64,000 nucleotides of DNA, taken from assembly GCF_024704725.1 (NCBI RefSeq), contig NZ_JALIQS010000002.1:372001-436000 (forward strand). Reading direction: 5' to 3'. The position numbers and the translations under genes are program-made. Each line of letters begins with the position of its first letter. The stretch's first letter is position 1. This DNA comes from Shinella sp. CPCC 101442 (GTDB lineage Bacteria; Pseudomonadota; Alphaproteobacteria; Rhizobiales; Rhizobiaceae). Below, in pieces: positions 56,756-64,000 of this stretch. The notes beneath the pieces were generated by a model. The model had not been told where the DNA came from. It saw only the letters and a program-made list of their open reading frames with translations, and made no database searches.

Positions 56756-58987
56756 TCATGTAAACACGCGGCTGATGGTCGAGACGCACTGAAGTTCCTT
56801 GAGTTGGCCCATCAGCTGGTTCAGCTGGCGAAGATCCCAGACCTCGAGATCGATATGGACCTCCGTGAAATCCGTCGCCACCCGCGTCATCGACATGGAC
56901 CGGATATTGACGTCGCTGGTCGCGATCGTCTGGGTGACTTCGGCGAGCGTGCCCGGCTCGTTCAGCGCGTTGATCACGATGCGCGCCATGAAACGGGTGT
57001 TGTTCGCCTCGTCGAGGTCCCAGCGCACGTCGATCCAGCGCTCCGGCTCGTCGTCGAACTTCTGCAGCGCCGGCGACTGGATCGGGTAAATCGTAATACC
57101 CTTGTCCTTCTCCATGATGCCGATGATGCGATCGCCGGGAACGGCGCCGCCGGCGGAGAAATGCACTTCGGCATTGCCGGAGAGGCCCCGGATCGGCAGG
57201 GCCTCGGGACCAGCCTCCGTTTCCGCGCTTTCGAGCGCGGACTTGGCCTTGCCGGGTAGTTTGAAGACCATGCCGGCGGCGCTGCGCATGTTGAACCAGC
57301 CCTCCTCCGTGTTGGGCTTCACAGTCACGCGCTCGTCCTGATAATCCGGGAAGACGGCGCGCAGCACATCGAGCGAGGACAGCTCGCCGCGGCCGACCGA
57401 GGCGATGGCGTCCTCGACCTCCTTCTGGCCGAGGCGATGCAGCACGGGCTTCAGGCCATCGCGCGAAAAAGACTTTCCGGCGCGGTCGAAGGTGCGCTCC
57501 AGAATGCGGTAGCCGAGGCCGGCATATTGTTTTCGCACGGCAGCGCGGGTTGCCCTGCGGATCGCCGCGCGCGCCTTGCCCGTCACAACGATCTCTTCCC
57601 AGGCCGGCGGCGGCACCTGGATGCCGGAGCGGATGATCTCGACTTCGTCGCCGTTGCTCAGCCGCGTGACGAGCGGCATGATACGGCCGTTGATCTTGGC
57701 GCCGACGCAGGTATCGCCGACATTGGTGTGAACCGCATAGGCAAAGTCGATCGGTGTCGCGCCACGCGGCAGCGTGATCAGCTGGCCCTTGGGCGTGAAG
57801 GTGAACACCTGGTCCTGGAAGAGTTCGAGCTTGGTATGCTCGAGGAACTCCTCCGGATTGTCGCCTTCGGCGAGCGATTCGATCGTCCGGCGCAGCATGG
57901 CATAGGCATTGGAGCGCGGCGATGTCGTGCGCTCCTCGCCGATCACCACTTCCTTGTCCTTGTAGAGCGAATGCGCCGCGATGCCGTATTCAGCGATCTC
58001 GTGCATGCGCTTGGTGCGGATCTGCAGTTCGATGCGCTGGCGCGACGGACCGACGATGGTGGTGTGGATCGACTGGTAGTCGTTCTGCTTCGGTGTCGAA
58101 ATATAGTCCTTGAACCGGCCCGGCACGACGCGCCAGCGCGTATGCACGATGCCGAGCGCGGCATAGCAACCCGGGATATCGTCGACGAGAATGCGGAAGG
58201 CGTAGACGTCGGAAAGCTGCTCGAAGGAGAGCGACTTCGACTGCATCTTGCGGAACACCGAATAGGGCGTCTTCTGGCGTCCCTTGACGAGCGCATCTTC
58301 GAGGCCGTTGACGACCAGCAGCTCGCGCAGCTCGTCCTCGATCTTGCGGATGAGGCCCTCGTTGCGGCGGGAGAGTTCCTCGAGCTTGTTCGTGACGGTC
58401 TCGAAGGCTTCCGGATTGATGTGGCGGAAGGAGAGGTTTTCCAGCTCCTCGCGCATGTCCTGCATGCCCATGCGGCCGGCGAGCGGCGCATAGATGTCCA
58501 TCGTCTCCTCGGAGATGCGGGCGCGCTTTTCCGGCGTCATATGGTCCAGCGTGCGCATGTTGTGCAGCCGGTCGGCGAGTTTGACGAGCAGCACGCGCAC
58601 ATCGTCGGAAATGGCGAGCAGGAGCTTGCGCAGGTTTTCCGCCTGCTTGGCCTTCTTGGAGACGAGATCGAGCTTCTTGATCTTGGTGAGGCCTTCGACC
58701 AGCGCGCCGATATCCTCACCGAACAGTTCGTCGATTTCCGCGCGCGTCGCGCTGGTATCCTCGATCGTATCGTGCAGCAGAGCGACTGCGATAGTCGATT
58801 CGTCGAGGCGCATGTCGGTCAGGATGGCGGCGACTTCGAGGGGATGCGAGATATAGGGATCGCCGCTCGCCCGCTTCTGCTGCCCATGCTTCTGCATGGC
58901 ATAGACATAGGCCCTGTTCAGCAGGGCCTCGTTGACGTCGGGCTTGTATTTCTGAACCCGTTCGACGAGTTCATATTGACGCATCAT
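56756..58987 (-). CDS. rsh: Bifunctional (p)ppGpp synthetase/hydrolase
   Basis: A 743-residue RelA/SpoT homologue, the only one seen here. The hydrolase HD domain has His48, His72-Asp73 and Glu77-Asp78; the synthetase domain follows with YSVFRKM and YQSIHTTI near 330; then a TGS domain (about 390-450) and a C-terminal ACT domain (IVINALNEPGTLAEVTQTIA). It controls the stringent response. Start ATG 58987 (tandem Met) fits rhizobial Rsh; the frame extends 57 bases further. A strong terminator separates it from rpoZ. Confidence 0.95.
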   Translation of the reverse strand: MMRQYELVERVQKYKPDVNEALLNRAYVYAMQKHGQQKRASGDPYISHPLEVAAILTDMRLDESTIAVALLHDTIEDTSATRAEIDELFGEDIGALVEGLTKIKKLDLVSKKAKQAENLRKLLLAISDDVRVLLVKLADRLHNMRTLDHMTPEKRARISEETMDIYAPLAGRMGMQDMREELENLSFRHINPEAFETVTNKLEELSRRNEGLIRKIEDELRELLVVNGLEDALVKGRQKTPYSVFRKMQSKSLSFEQLSDVYAFRILVDDIPGCYAALGIVHTRWRVVPGRFKDYISTPKQNDYQSIHTTIVGPSRQRIELQIRTKRMHEIAEYGIAAHSLYKDKEVVIGEERTTSPRSNAYAMLRRTIESLAEGDNPEEFLEHTKLELFQDQVFTFTPKGQLITLPRGATPIDFAYAVHTNVGDTCVGAKINGRIMPLVTRLSNGDEVEIIRSGIQVPPPAWEEIVVTGKARAAIRRATRAAVRKQYAGLGYRILERTFDRAGKSFSRDGLKPVLHRLGQKEVEDAIASVGRGELSSLDVLRAVFPDYQDERVTVKPNTEEGWFNMRSAAGMVFKLPGKAKSALESAETEAGPEALPIRGLSGNAEVHFSAGGAVPGDRIIGIMEKDKGITIYPIQSPALQKFDDEPERWIDVRWDLDEANNTRFMARIVINALNEPGTLAEVTQTIATSDVNIRSMSMTRVATDFTEVHIDLEVWDLRQLNQLMGQLKELQCVSTISRVFT

Positions 58988-59021
58988 TCTCGCTTGGCTC
59001 CCCTCCCCGGCGCGGCGGGGC

Positions 59022-59057
59022 AAAAAAAAGTGCGCCCCGACCATAAGAGGGGCGCAC
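59022..59057 (-). terminator. Rho-independent terminator between rpoZ and rsh
   Basis: GTGCGCCCC (59030-59038) pairs with GGGGCGCAC (59049-59057) across a 10-base loop. On the minus strand a run of eight T follows. It ends rpoZ transcripts 41 bases after the gene. Confidence 0.92.
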
Positions 59058-59097
59058 CGGCATTCGCAATATCAAAGGCTTCGGTAACGTACCGAAA

Positions 59098-59502
59098 TCA
59101 GTAATCGTCGCTCTTTTCCGGCGGCACGAGACCTTCGATACCGGCCAGCAGTTCTTCTTCCGACATGCGGTCGAAGGTGATCGTTTCCGGCTGGTCCTCG
59201 TCCTCGTCGACGGCAGCCGTCGCAGAACCGGTGTCGGCAGCAAGGCTTGCCGGATCGGGCTCGGGCTCGTCCACTTCCACATGCTTCTGCAGCGAGTGGA
59301 TCAGGTCTTCCTTGAGGTCGTCGGGCGAAAGGGTTTCGTCGGCGATTTCGCGCAGGGCAACGACGGGGTTCTTGTCGTTGTCGCGGTCGATGGTGATGGC
59401 GGCACCCTGCGAGATGAGGCGGGCGCGATGGCTTGCAAGAAGAACCAGCTCGAAGCGGTTGTCTACCTTGTCAATGCAATCTTCAACGGTGACACGGGCC
59501 AT
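59098..59502 (-). CDS. rpoZ: RNA polymerase omega subunit
   Basis: A 134-residue omega subunit that helps assemble RNA polymerase. [20 protein letters not shown] and [14 protein letters not shown] are canonical. The C-terminal tail is acidic and longer than in E. coli, as in other alphaproteobacteria. It precedes rsh, the usual neighbour, but a terminator lies between. Confidence 0.96.
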   Translation of the reverse strand: MARVTVEDCIDKVDNRFELVLLASHRARLISQGAAITIDRDNDKNPVVALREIADETLSPDDLKEDLIHSLQKHVEVDEPEPDPASLAADTGSATAAVDEDEDQPETITFDRMSEEELLAGIEGLVPPEKSDDY

Positions 59503-59912
59503 TGCCTGTCCTTTGTGATCGAGAATTTCAGGAGTTTGCATGCCCGATACAGGCAAAGGAAGCAAAATTCAAGTTTTTCCTTCCCTATCCCCCGCGGTCA
59601 CGTGTCATAAGGCTGCCCATGTAATTTATGGTTGAGCCCTAACGTAACGGTAGGCCGAAAGATCAAATATCTGACAAATAGGGTAACGTGCGGGAACTGT
59701 TCTCCAATTCCGAAACCTTTGAATTTGCTGAAACGATGCCGGTGACAAAAATCGTATCCGCAACCTAGGTTTGCTTGGAAAGCGTGTTCGGCTGCCCTAA
59801 ATGAAGATTATATGAAAAAGAGTTAATTCAACCGGCCAGTGCATCCGGAAATCCCGGAACATGTTCAAACCGAACCGTTTAGCTCAACTTCTACTTAAAA
59901 GGATTTTCCGAT
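59503..59912. other. 410-base intergenic region between rpoZ and the NYN gene
   Basis: No gene seen on either strand. It is relatively AT-rich and should hold divergent promoters. A 10-bp palindrome GAACATGTTC lies at 59857-59866, followed by GTTC-AAACC-GAAC (59863-59875). These do not fit the alphaproteobacterial LexA pattern. A purine-rich AAAAGGA before 59913 serves as ribosome binding site. Confidence 0.5.
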
Positions 59913-60488
59913 ATGTTCGACCCCCGCGAGAAAATCGCCCTGTTCATCGACGGTGCAAATCTCTATGCGGCTTCCAGGACACTCGGCTTCGATATCGATT
60001 ACAGGAAGCTTCTGAAGGCTTTTCAGAAACGCGGCTACCTGCTGCGCGCTTATTACTATACCGCCCTCATCGAAGACCAGGAATATTCCTCGATCCGCCC
60101 GCTTATCGACTGGCTCGACTATAACGGCTACAAGGTCGTCACCAAGCCGGCCAAGGAATTCACCGACTCGCTCGGCCGCCGCAAGATCAAGGGCAACATG
60201 GACATCGAGCTCGCCATCGACGCGATGGAGCAGTCCGAGACCGTCGATCACCTCGTCATCTTCTCCGGCGACGGCGATTTCACCACCCTCGTCGAGGCGC
60301 TGCAGCGCCGGGGCCGCAAGGTCTCCGTGGTCTCCACCATGCAGACGCAGCCGCCGATGATCGCCGACGATCTGCGCCGCCAGGCCGACTATTTCATCGA
60401 CCTCGGTTCGCTGAAGGCCGAAATCGGCCGCGATCCCTCCGAACGCCCGCAGCGCACGGTGGAACCGGTCGACAACGTCACCGAGTAA
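59913..60488 (+). CDS. NYN/LabA-like domain protein
   Basis: A 191-residue NYN-domain protein. IALFIDGANLYAASRTLGFD holds the first Asp of a PIN-like nuclease site, IKGNMDIELAIDAM a central Asp, and VIFSGDGDFTTLVEAL the last conserved Asp residues. Such proteins are thought to act on RNA; no substrate is known. AAGGA lies about 9 bases before the ATG. Confidence 0.9.
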   Translation: MFDPREKIALFIDGANLYAASRTLGFDIDYRKLLKAFQKRGYLLRAYYYTALIEDQEYSSIRPLIDWLDYNGYKVVTKPAKEFTDSLGRRKIKGNMDIELAIDAMEQSETVDHLVIFSGDGDFTTLVEALQRRGRKVSVVSTMQTQPPMIADDLRRQADYFIDLGSLKAEIGRDPSERPQRTVEPVDNVTE

Positions 60489-60508
60489 GTCATTCTCCGT
60501 CGTCTTTT

Positions 60509-60543
60509 CATCAACGTCCCGCTCCGGGACGTTGATGCGTTTA
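60509..60543 (+). terminator. Hairpin after the NYN gene
   Basis: CATCAACGTCCC (60509-60520) pairs perfectly with GGGACGTTGATG (60526-60537) across GCTCC, but the tail (CGTTTATG) has only three T. Termination is likely but not certain. Confidence 0.65.
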
Positions 60544-60718
60544 TGGCCACGCACGCCGCTTTTTCCCGACATTCCGCAACGGGAAAGCCCGGAATTCCGG
60601 CATCTTCAATGCTTCGTTAAACATTGAATCAAATGCGCCTGCCGGCCATTAATGTTCCGCAAGACTCTCCTGATATCCCATTGCCGTACAGTCATTTCGC
60701 ATTGGGACATCTCGCAAC

Positions 60719-61195
60719 ATGGTGGACGCAGTCTCGCTTTCGGGCAACAGCTACCGGGCAGCATCGAACGCGCTTGAAGTGCGCTCGGCAACGCCTGCCG
60801 TAGAAACCCGCCCCGCCGCATCCGCCCTCGCCGCGCTCACCGTGCCGCAGCCGGTCACGCAGGTCGCGACACCATCCGAGATTGCCGAGGACATCGGCGA
60901 CCTCAGCTTCCTCTATGCGCCGAACGGCCAGCCGGGCATTTCCACCGTTCCCGCCTATGCCGTGCCATCCACCCAGGCGACAGGCGAAGCCCGCATTTCG
61001 GCCGAGCGCAACCCGACGGCGCGCCTTGCCATCGAGAGCACCGACCTCAACAACCTGCTATCGTCCTTCCTTGCCCCGCGCACCCCAAGCGCCAACCCGG
61101 CGCCCTCCCCGGATGTGCCGGCCGAAACGAACGGCGCGCAGCTTGCCCGCGCCGCCCAGCAGTCGGTCATCGCGCAGCTTTACGCGCAGTTCTAA
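60719..61195 (+). CDS. Hypothetical Ala/Pro-rich protein (158 aa)
   Basis: A 158-residue protein of low complexity (Ala, Pro, Thr, Ser, Val), probably disordered, with a possible helix at the C terminus (AQLARAAQQSVIAQLYAQF). No signal peptide or membrane segment. No family recognised. Codon use resembles its neighbours. It follows 230 bases of non-coding sequence. Confidence 0.55.
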   Translation: MVDAVSLSGNSYRAASNALEVRSATPAVETRPAASALAALTVPQPVTQVATPSEIAEDIGDLSFLYAPNGQPGISTVPAYAVPSTQATGEARISAERNPTARLAIESTDLNNLLSSFLAPRTPSANPAPSPDVPAETNGAQLARAAQQSVIAQLYAQF

Positions 61196-61218
61196 ACTCA
61201 ATTTGGAAATCGGGATTC

Positions 61219-61240
61219 GCGCCGGCCTCACGGCCGGCGC
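61219..61240. terminator. Hairpin between convergent genes
   Basis: GCGCCGGCC pairs with GGCCGGCGC across TCAC. No U-tract on either strand. It lies between the ends of the hypothetical gene and smpB. Confidence 0.4.
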
Positions 61241-61252
61241 CGGGGCGCCATG

Positions 61253-61732
61253 TCAGCCGCGATCGCGCAGCAGGCGGCCCTTCTGGCGGTTCCAGTCGCG
61301 CTCTTTTTCAGTCTCGCGCTTGTCGTGCAGCTTCTTGCCCTTGGCAAGCGCAATCTCAATCTTGGCACGGCCGACATCGTTGAAATAGACTTTCAACGGC
61401 ACTAGCGTCATGCCCTCGCGGTTGATCGCGATGCGCAGGCGATGGATCTCGCGCTTGGAGAGCAGCAGCTTGCGCCGACGTCGGGTCTCGTGGTTGAACC
61501 GGTTGGCCTGCAGGTACTCCGGCAGATAGGAGTTGATCAGCCAGATTTCGCCACCCTCGTCCGAAGCGTAGGATTCCGCGATATTCGCCCTGCCTTCACG
61601 CAGCGATTTGACCTCCGTGCCGGTCAGAACCAGACCGGCCTCGTAGGTGTCGATGATCTCGTAGTTGAAGCGGGCCTTGCGGTTCTCCGCTACAATCTTC
61701 TTGACCGTCGCTGGACGTGCCTTCGTTACCAT
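61253..61732 (-). CDS. smpB: SsrA-binding protein
   Basis: A 159-residue SmpB, partner of tmRNA in rescue of stalled ribosomes. [34 protein letters not shown] and the basic tail ([18 protein letters not shown]) are canonical. Its start is 1 base after the dapA stop, so the two are co-transcribed. The ssrA gene itself is not in the window. Confidence 0.97.
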   Translation of the reverse strand: MVTKARPATVKKIVAENRKARFNYEIIDTYEAGLVLTGTEVKSLREGRANIAESYASDEGGEIWLINSYLPEYLQANRFNHETRRRRKLLLSKREIHRLRIAINREGMTLVPLKVYFNDVGRAKIEIALAKGKKLHDKRETEKERDWNRQKGRLLRDRG

Positions 61733-61733
61733 A

Positions 61734-62618
61734 TCAGTTCAGCAGGCCGGCATGGCGAAGTGCGGCGTCGATCGCCGCCTCCGTGGCCGGCTCCAGCGTG
61801 GGAATGAGCGGCGAGCGGACGAAGCGATTCATGTCGCGGGTGCGGTTCAGCGCGTATTTCGCGCCGCAAAGACCCGGTTCCAGGAAGATCGCCTTGTGCA
61901 GCGGCATGAGCTTGTCCTGGTATTCGAGCGCCTTGGCGTAGTCCCCGGCAAGCGTTGCCTCCTGGAATTCGGCGCACAGGCGCGGCGCGACATTGGCCGT
62001 CACCGAGATGCAGCCGACGCCGCCATGGGCGTTGAAGCCGAGCGCGGTCGCATCCTCGCCCGAAAGCTGGACGAAATCCTTGCCACAGGTGATGCGTTGC
62101 TCGGAAACACGCTCGATCTTGCCCGTCGCATCCTTGACGCCCATGATCGAGGGGTGCGCCTTGTGAAGCGCGCCCATCGTCTCCGGCGTCATGTCGACCA
62201 CCGAGCGGCCGGGAATGTTGTAGATGACGATCGGCAGCTTCAAGGCGCCGGCAATCGCGGCATAATGCGCGAACAGGCCCTTCTGCGTGGGCTTGTTGTA
62301 ATAGGGCGTTACGACGAGGACCGCGTCCGCACCGGCTTTTTCGGCGTGCTGGGCAAGATCGATCGCTTCTTTCGTATTGTTCGAGCCCGCACCGGCGATA
62401 ACGGGGACACGGCCCTTCGCCACCTTGATGCAGAGTTCCACCACCCGTTTGTGCTCGTCATGCGACAGCGTCGGCGACTCGCCGGTGGTGCCCACCGGGA
62501 CGAGGCCGTGGCTGCCCTCACCGATCTGCCATTCGACATGCGCGGCGAAGGCGTCTTCATCGACGGCGCCGGTATCGGTAAAAGGGGTGACGAGAGCGGG
62601 AAGGGATCCCTTGAACAT
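61734..62618 (-). CDS. dapA: 4-hydroxy-tetrahydrodipicolinate synthase
   Basis: A 294-residue TIM-barrel enzyme that joins pyruvate and aspartate semialdehyde in lysine and diaminopimelate synthesis. The Schiff-base Lys162 is in MGVKDATGK, Tyr133 in VIYNIPGRS, and GTTGESPTL forms the substrate loop. Upstream gene of the dapA-smpB pair. Confidence 0.97.
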   Translation of the reverse strand: MFKGSLPALVTPFTDTGAVDEDAFAAHVEWQIGEGSHGLVPVGTTGESPTLSHDEHKRVVELCIKVAKGRVPVIAGAGSNNTKEAIDLAQHAEKAGADAVLVVTPYYNKPTQKGLFAHYAAIAGALKLPIVIYNIPGRSVVDMTPETMGALHKAHPSIMGVKDATGKIERVSEQRITCGKDFVQLSGEDATALGFNAHGGVGCISVTANVAPRLCAEFQEATLAGDYAKALEYQDKLMPLHKAIFLEPGLCGAKYALNRTRDMNRFVRSPLIPTLEPATEAAIDAALRHAGLLN

Positions 62619-62872
62619 CCAGAACTCCTGAGGCCAGAGCCGCCCGTGGGCTTACATGCTTTGGCCGTATTCCGTGGTTAAAAACGCTGGCACAATAGTC
62701 GGGTGACGGTCGTGCGGCAAGCGCCGAGACCGGCGTTTTTCATGCACAAACAAGGCGGAATTGGCTCTGACGCACGAATATTCGCTCCGCCTGATCCGTC
62801 GCCTGGGATGAAGCGACCTTCACGGCTTCGTGAGAACAGCGGTTAAGGTTTCGTTAAGGCAACAAAGGGTTA

Positions 62873-64000
62873 ATGAGTGTTCAGAAACAGGCGAAAATTC
62901 ACGCGCCGATGCGTCGCCTGCCACGGCATCCGGGACGTAGTATGATCTCGACAAACAGTTTCGCCCTTTGCGCCTTGCTGCTTGCCGGCATAGCCGGACT
63001 TGCGTTGCGCTCGTCGCCGGTGGAGGCAGACAGCACCGCCGAGATAAAGCCGCTCGGCTTTGCCGCCGAGATGCCGTCGAAGGATGTCATCACCAGCGCC
63101 ATTCCGCGCACCGACAGCGTGCCGACAGTCAGCGCCGAGCTGCGCGAGGGTCTCGATGCGCTCTCCAACCGCGATGCCGCTTCGGCGATCGCCATGCGCG
63201 ACCGCCTGCCTTCGACCAGCCTCGACCGCCATATCCTGACCTGGGCGATTGCCGTTTCCGGCCAGCGCGGCGTGCCCTCCTGGGAGATCGCCGGCGCCCA
63301 GCGCGAGCTGAAGGGCTGGCCCGGCCTGACGGTTCTGCGCGCCAACTCCGAACGGGCGATGGCCCGCGAGAACCCGCCGGCCGCGGACGTGCTCGCCGCT
63401 TTCGGCACCACCCGGCCGGAGACCGCAGAAGGCGCCATCGTGCTGTCGCGAGCGCTCGTCGCGACCAGCGAAACACCGCGCGCTACGGACATCCTGCGCT
63501 CCTTCTGGCAGAAGGAAGCGCTTTCCACCGACCTTGAGGACAGGATCCTTGCCGAATTCGGCACGCTGCTTGGCGCCGCGGATCACAAGATGCGCATGGA
63601 AATGCTGCTCTACCGCGATCGCGCGGAGCAGGCGCAGCGTTTTGGCGATCTCGGCAAGGCGCAATCGCTTTATCGCGCCTGGGCAGCCGTCATCCGCAAG
63701 AACAAGACGGCGGGCGACCTGATCAAGGCCGTGGATGCCGGCTGGCAGAAGGACCCGGCCTATACGTTCCTGCGTATTCGCTATCTGCGCAGCAAGGAGG
63801 CGTATCGCGCGGCCGGAAAACTCTTTGCCGCCATGCCCGACGATCCTGCCCGCCTGGTCAATCCGGGTGCCTGGTGGAACGAACAACGCATCGTTAGCCG
63901 CGGCCTTGCCGATCTCGGCGACTATCGCGATGCCTATCGCGTCGCCGCCCACCATGGCGCGGACGATCCGACCGATATCGTCGAGGCGGAATTCCATGCC
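62873..64000 (+). CDS. Soluble lytic murein transglycosylase, N-terminal part (cut by window end)
   Basis: An open frame that runs off the window, at least 376 residues. It has a signal or anchor (NSFALCALLLAGIAGLALRS) and then a long alpha-helical superhelix with Trp/Leu repeats (LDRHILTWAIAVSGQRGVPS; NPGAWWNEQRIVSRGLADLG), as in the U-domain of Slt-type enzymes. The catalytic SLT domain would lie beyond the window. Starts at 62873 (AAAGGG upstream) or 62942 are possible. It is divergent from dapA, a common arrangement in rhizobia. Confidence 0.8.
   Translation, partial: MSVQKQAKIHAPMRRLPRHPGRSMISTNSFALCALLLAGIAGLALRSSPVEADSTAEIKPLGFAAEMPSKDVITSAIPRTDSVPTVSAELREGLDALSNRDAASAIAMRDRLPSTSLDRHILTWAIAVSGQRGVPSWEIAGAQRELKGWPGLTVLRANSERAMARENPPAADVLAAFGTTRPETAEGAIVLSRALVATSETPRATDILRSFWQKEALSTDLEDRILAEFGTLLGAADHKMRMEMLLYRDRAEQAQRFGDLGKAQSLYRAWAAVIRKNKTAGDLIKAVDAGWQKDPAYTFLRIRYLRSKEAYRAAGKLFAAMPDDPARLVNPGAWWNEQRIVSRGLADLGDYRDAYRVAAHHGADDPTDIVEAEFHA

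Overview
The window reads as a chromosomal stretch of an alphaproteobacterium of the Rhizobiales, most likely the Rhizobiaceae. The grounds are high GC throughout, gene content and order (acpS-lepB-rnc-era; rpoZ next to a single bifunctional rsh; smpB-dapA-lytic transglycosylase), a NadQ-type regulator linked to nadABC, and dispersed GCAATTCC palindromes of a kind I recall from rhizobial genomes. The genus cannot be fixed from the sequence alone. I see no rRNA, tRNA, CRISPR array, insertion sequence, phage or integrated element. Almost all of the window is core or near-core genome.

Layout. 1-5.3 kb (+): end of alr, radA, cvpA, purF and a short-chain dehydrogenase. 5.4-8.6 kb (-): a MarR-controlled two-part drug efflux operon. 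8.7-10.4 kb (-): phosphatidylethanolamine synthesis (psd-pssA). 10.6-16.3 kb: a VOC protein, an Atm1-like ABC exporter, a very large LysM envelope protein and a LOG-family protein. 16.5-23.0 kb (-): rarD, then a tight six-gene run cysS, three tandem GFA-family genes, pip and cimA. 23.3-27.4 kb: small rhizobial proteins, SRAP, Nudix, two exported proteins and a nucleotidyltransferase. 27.5-30.5 kb (+): ygfZ, an HD protein, a tyrosine phosphatase and nadQ, three of which overlap by ATGA. 30.7-35.0 kb (-): sodC and the nadABC operon for de novo NAD synthesis, with a 25-bp palindrome in the nadA promoter that is very probably the NadQ operator. 35.1-43.5 kb: MFS transporter, CorA, MOSC, HD, DUF2339, thioesterase and recO. 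43.7-49.1 kb: L,D-transpeptidase, a divergent ArsR / SRPBCC-VOC module, a class A beta-lactamase with a Tat signal, and tex. 49.3-52.7 kb (+): a PotD-like binding protein whose gene overlaps a membrane GGDEF-EAL protein. 52.8-59.5 kb (-): era, rnc, lepB, acpS, DUF2062, a DUF3563-like small protein, rsh and rpoZ. 59.9-64 kb: NYN/LabA protein, an unknown Ala/Pro-rich protein, smpB, dapA and a truncated lytic transglycosylase.

The most interesting points are the NadQ-nadABC regulatory circuit with a visible operator, and the binding-protein plus c-di-GMP pair, whose layout matches the NspS-MbaA polyamine sensing module of Vibrio. Next come the tandem triplication of GFA genes, an ArsR operator that overlaps its own start codon, and palindromic repeats placed between genes, one of them inside the rnc-era operon. 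None of this is proven to be a new system. The binding-protein/GGDEF-EAL pair is the best candidate for a system not yet described in this group.
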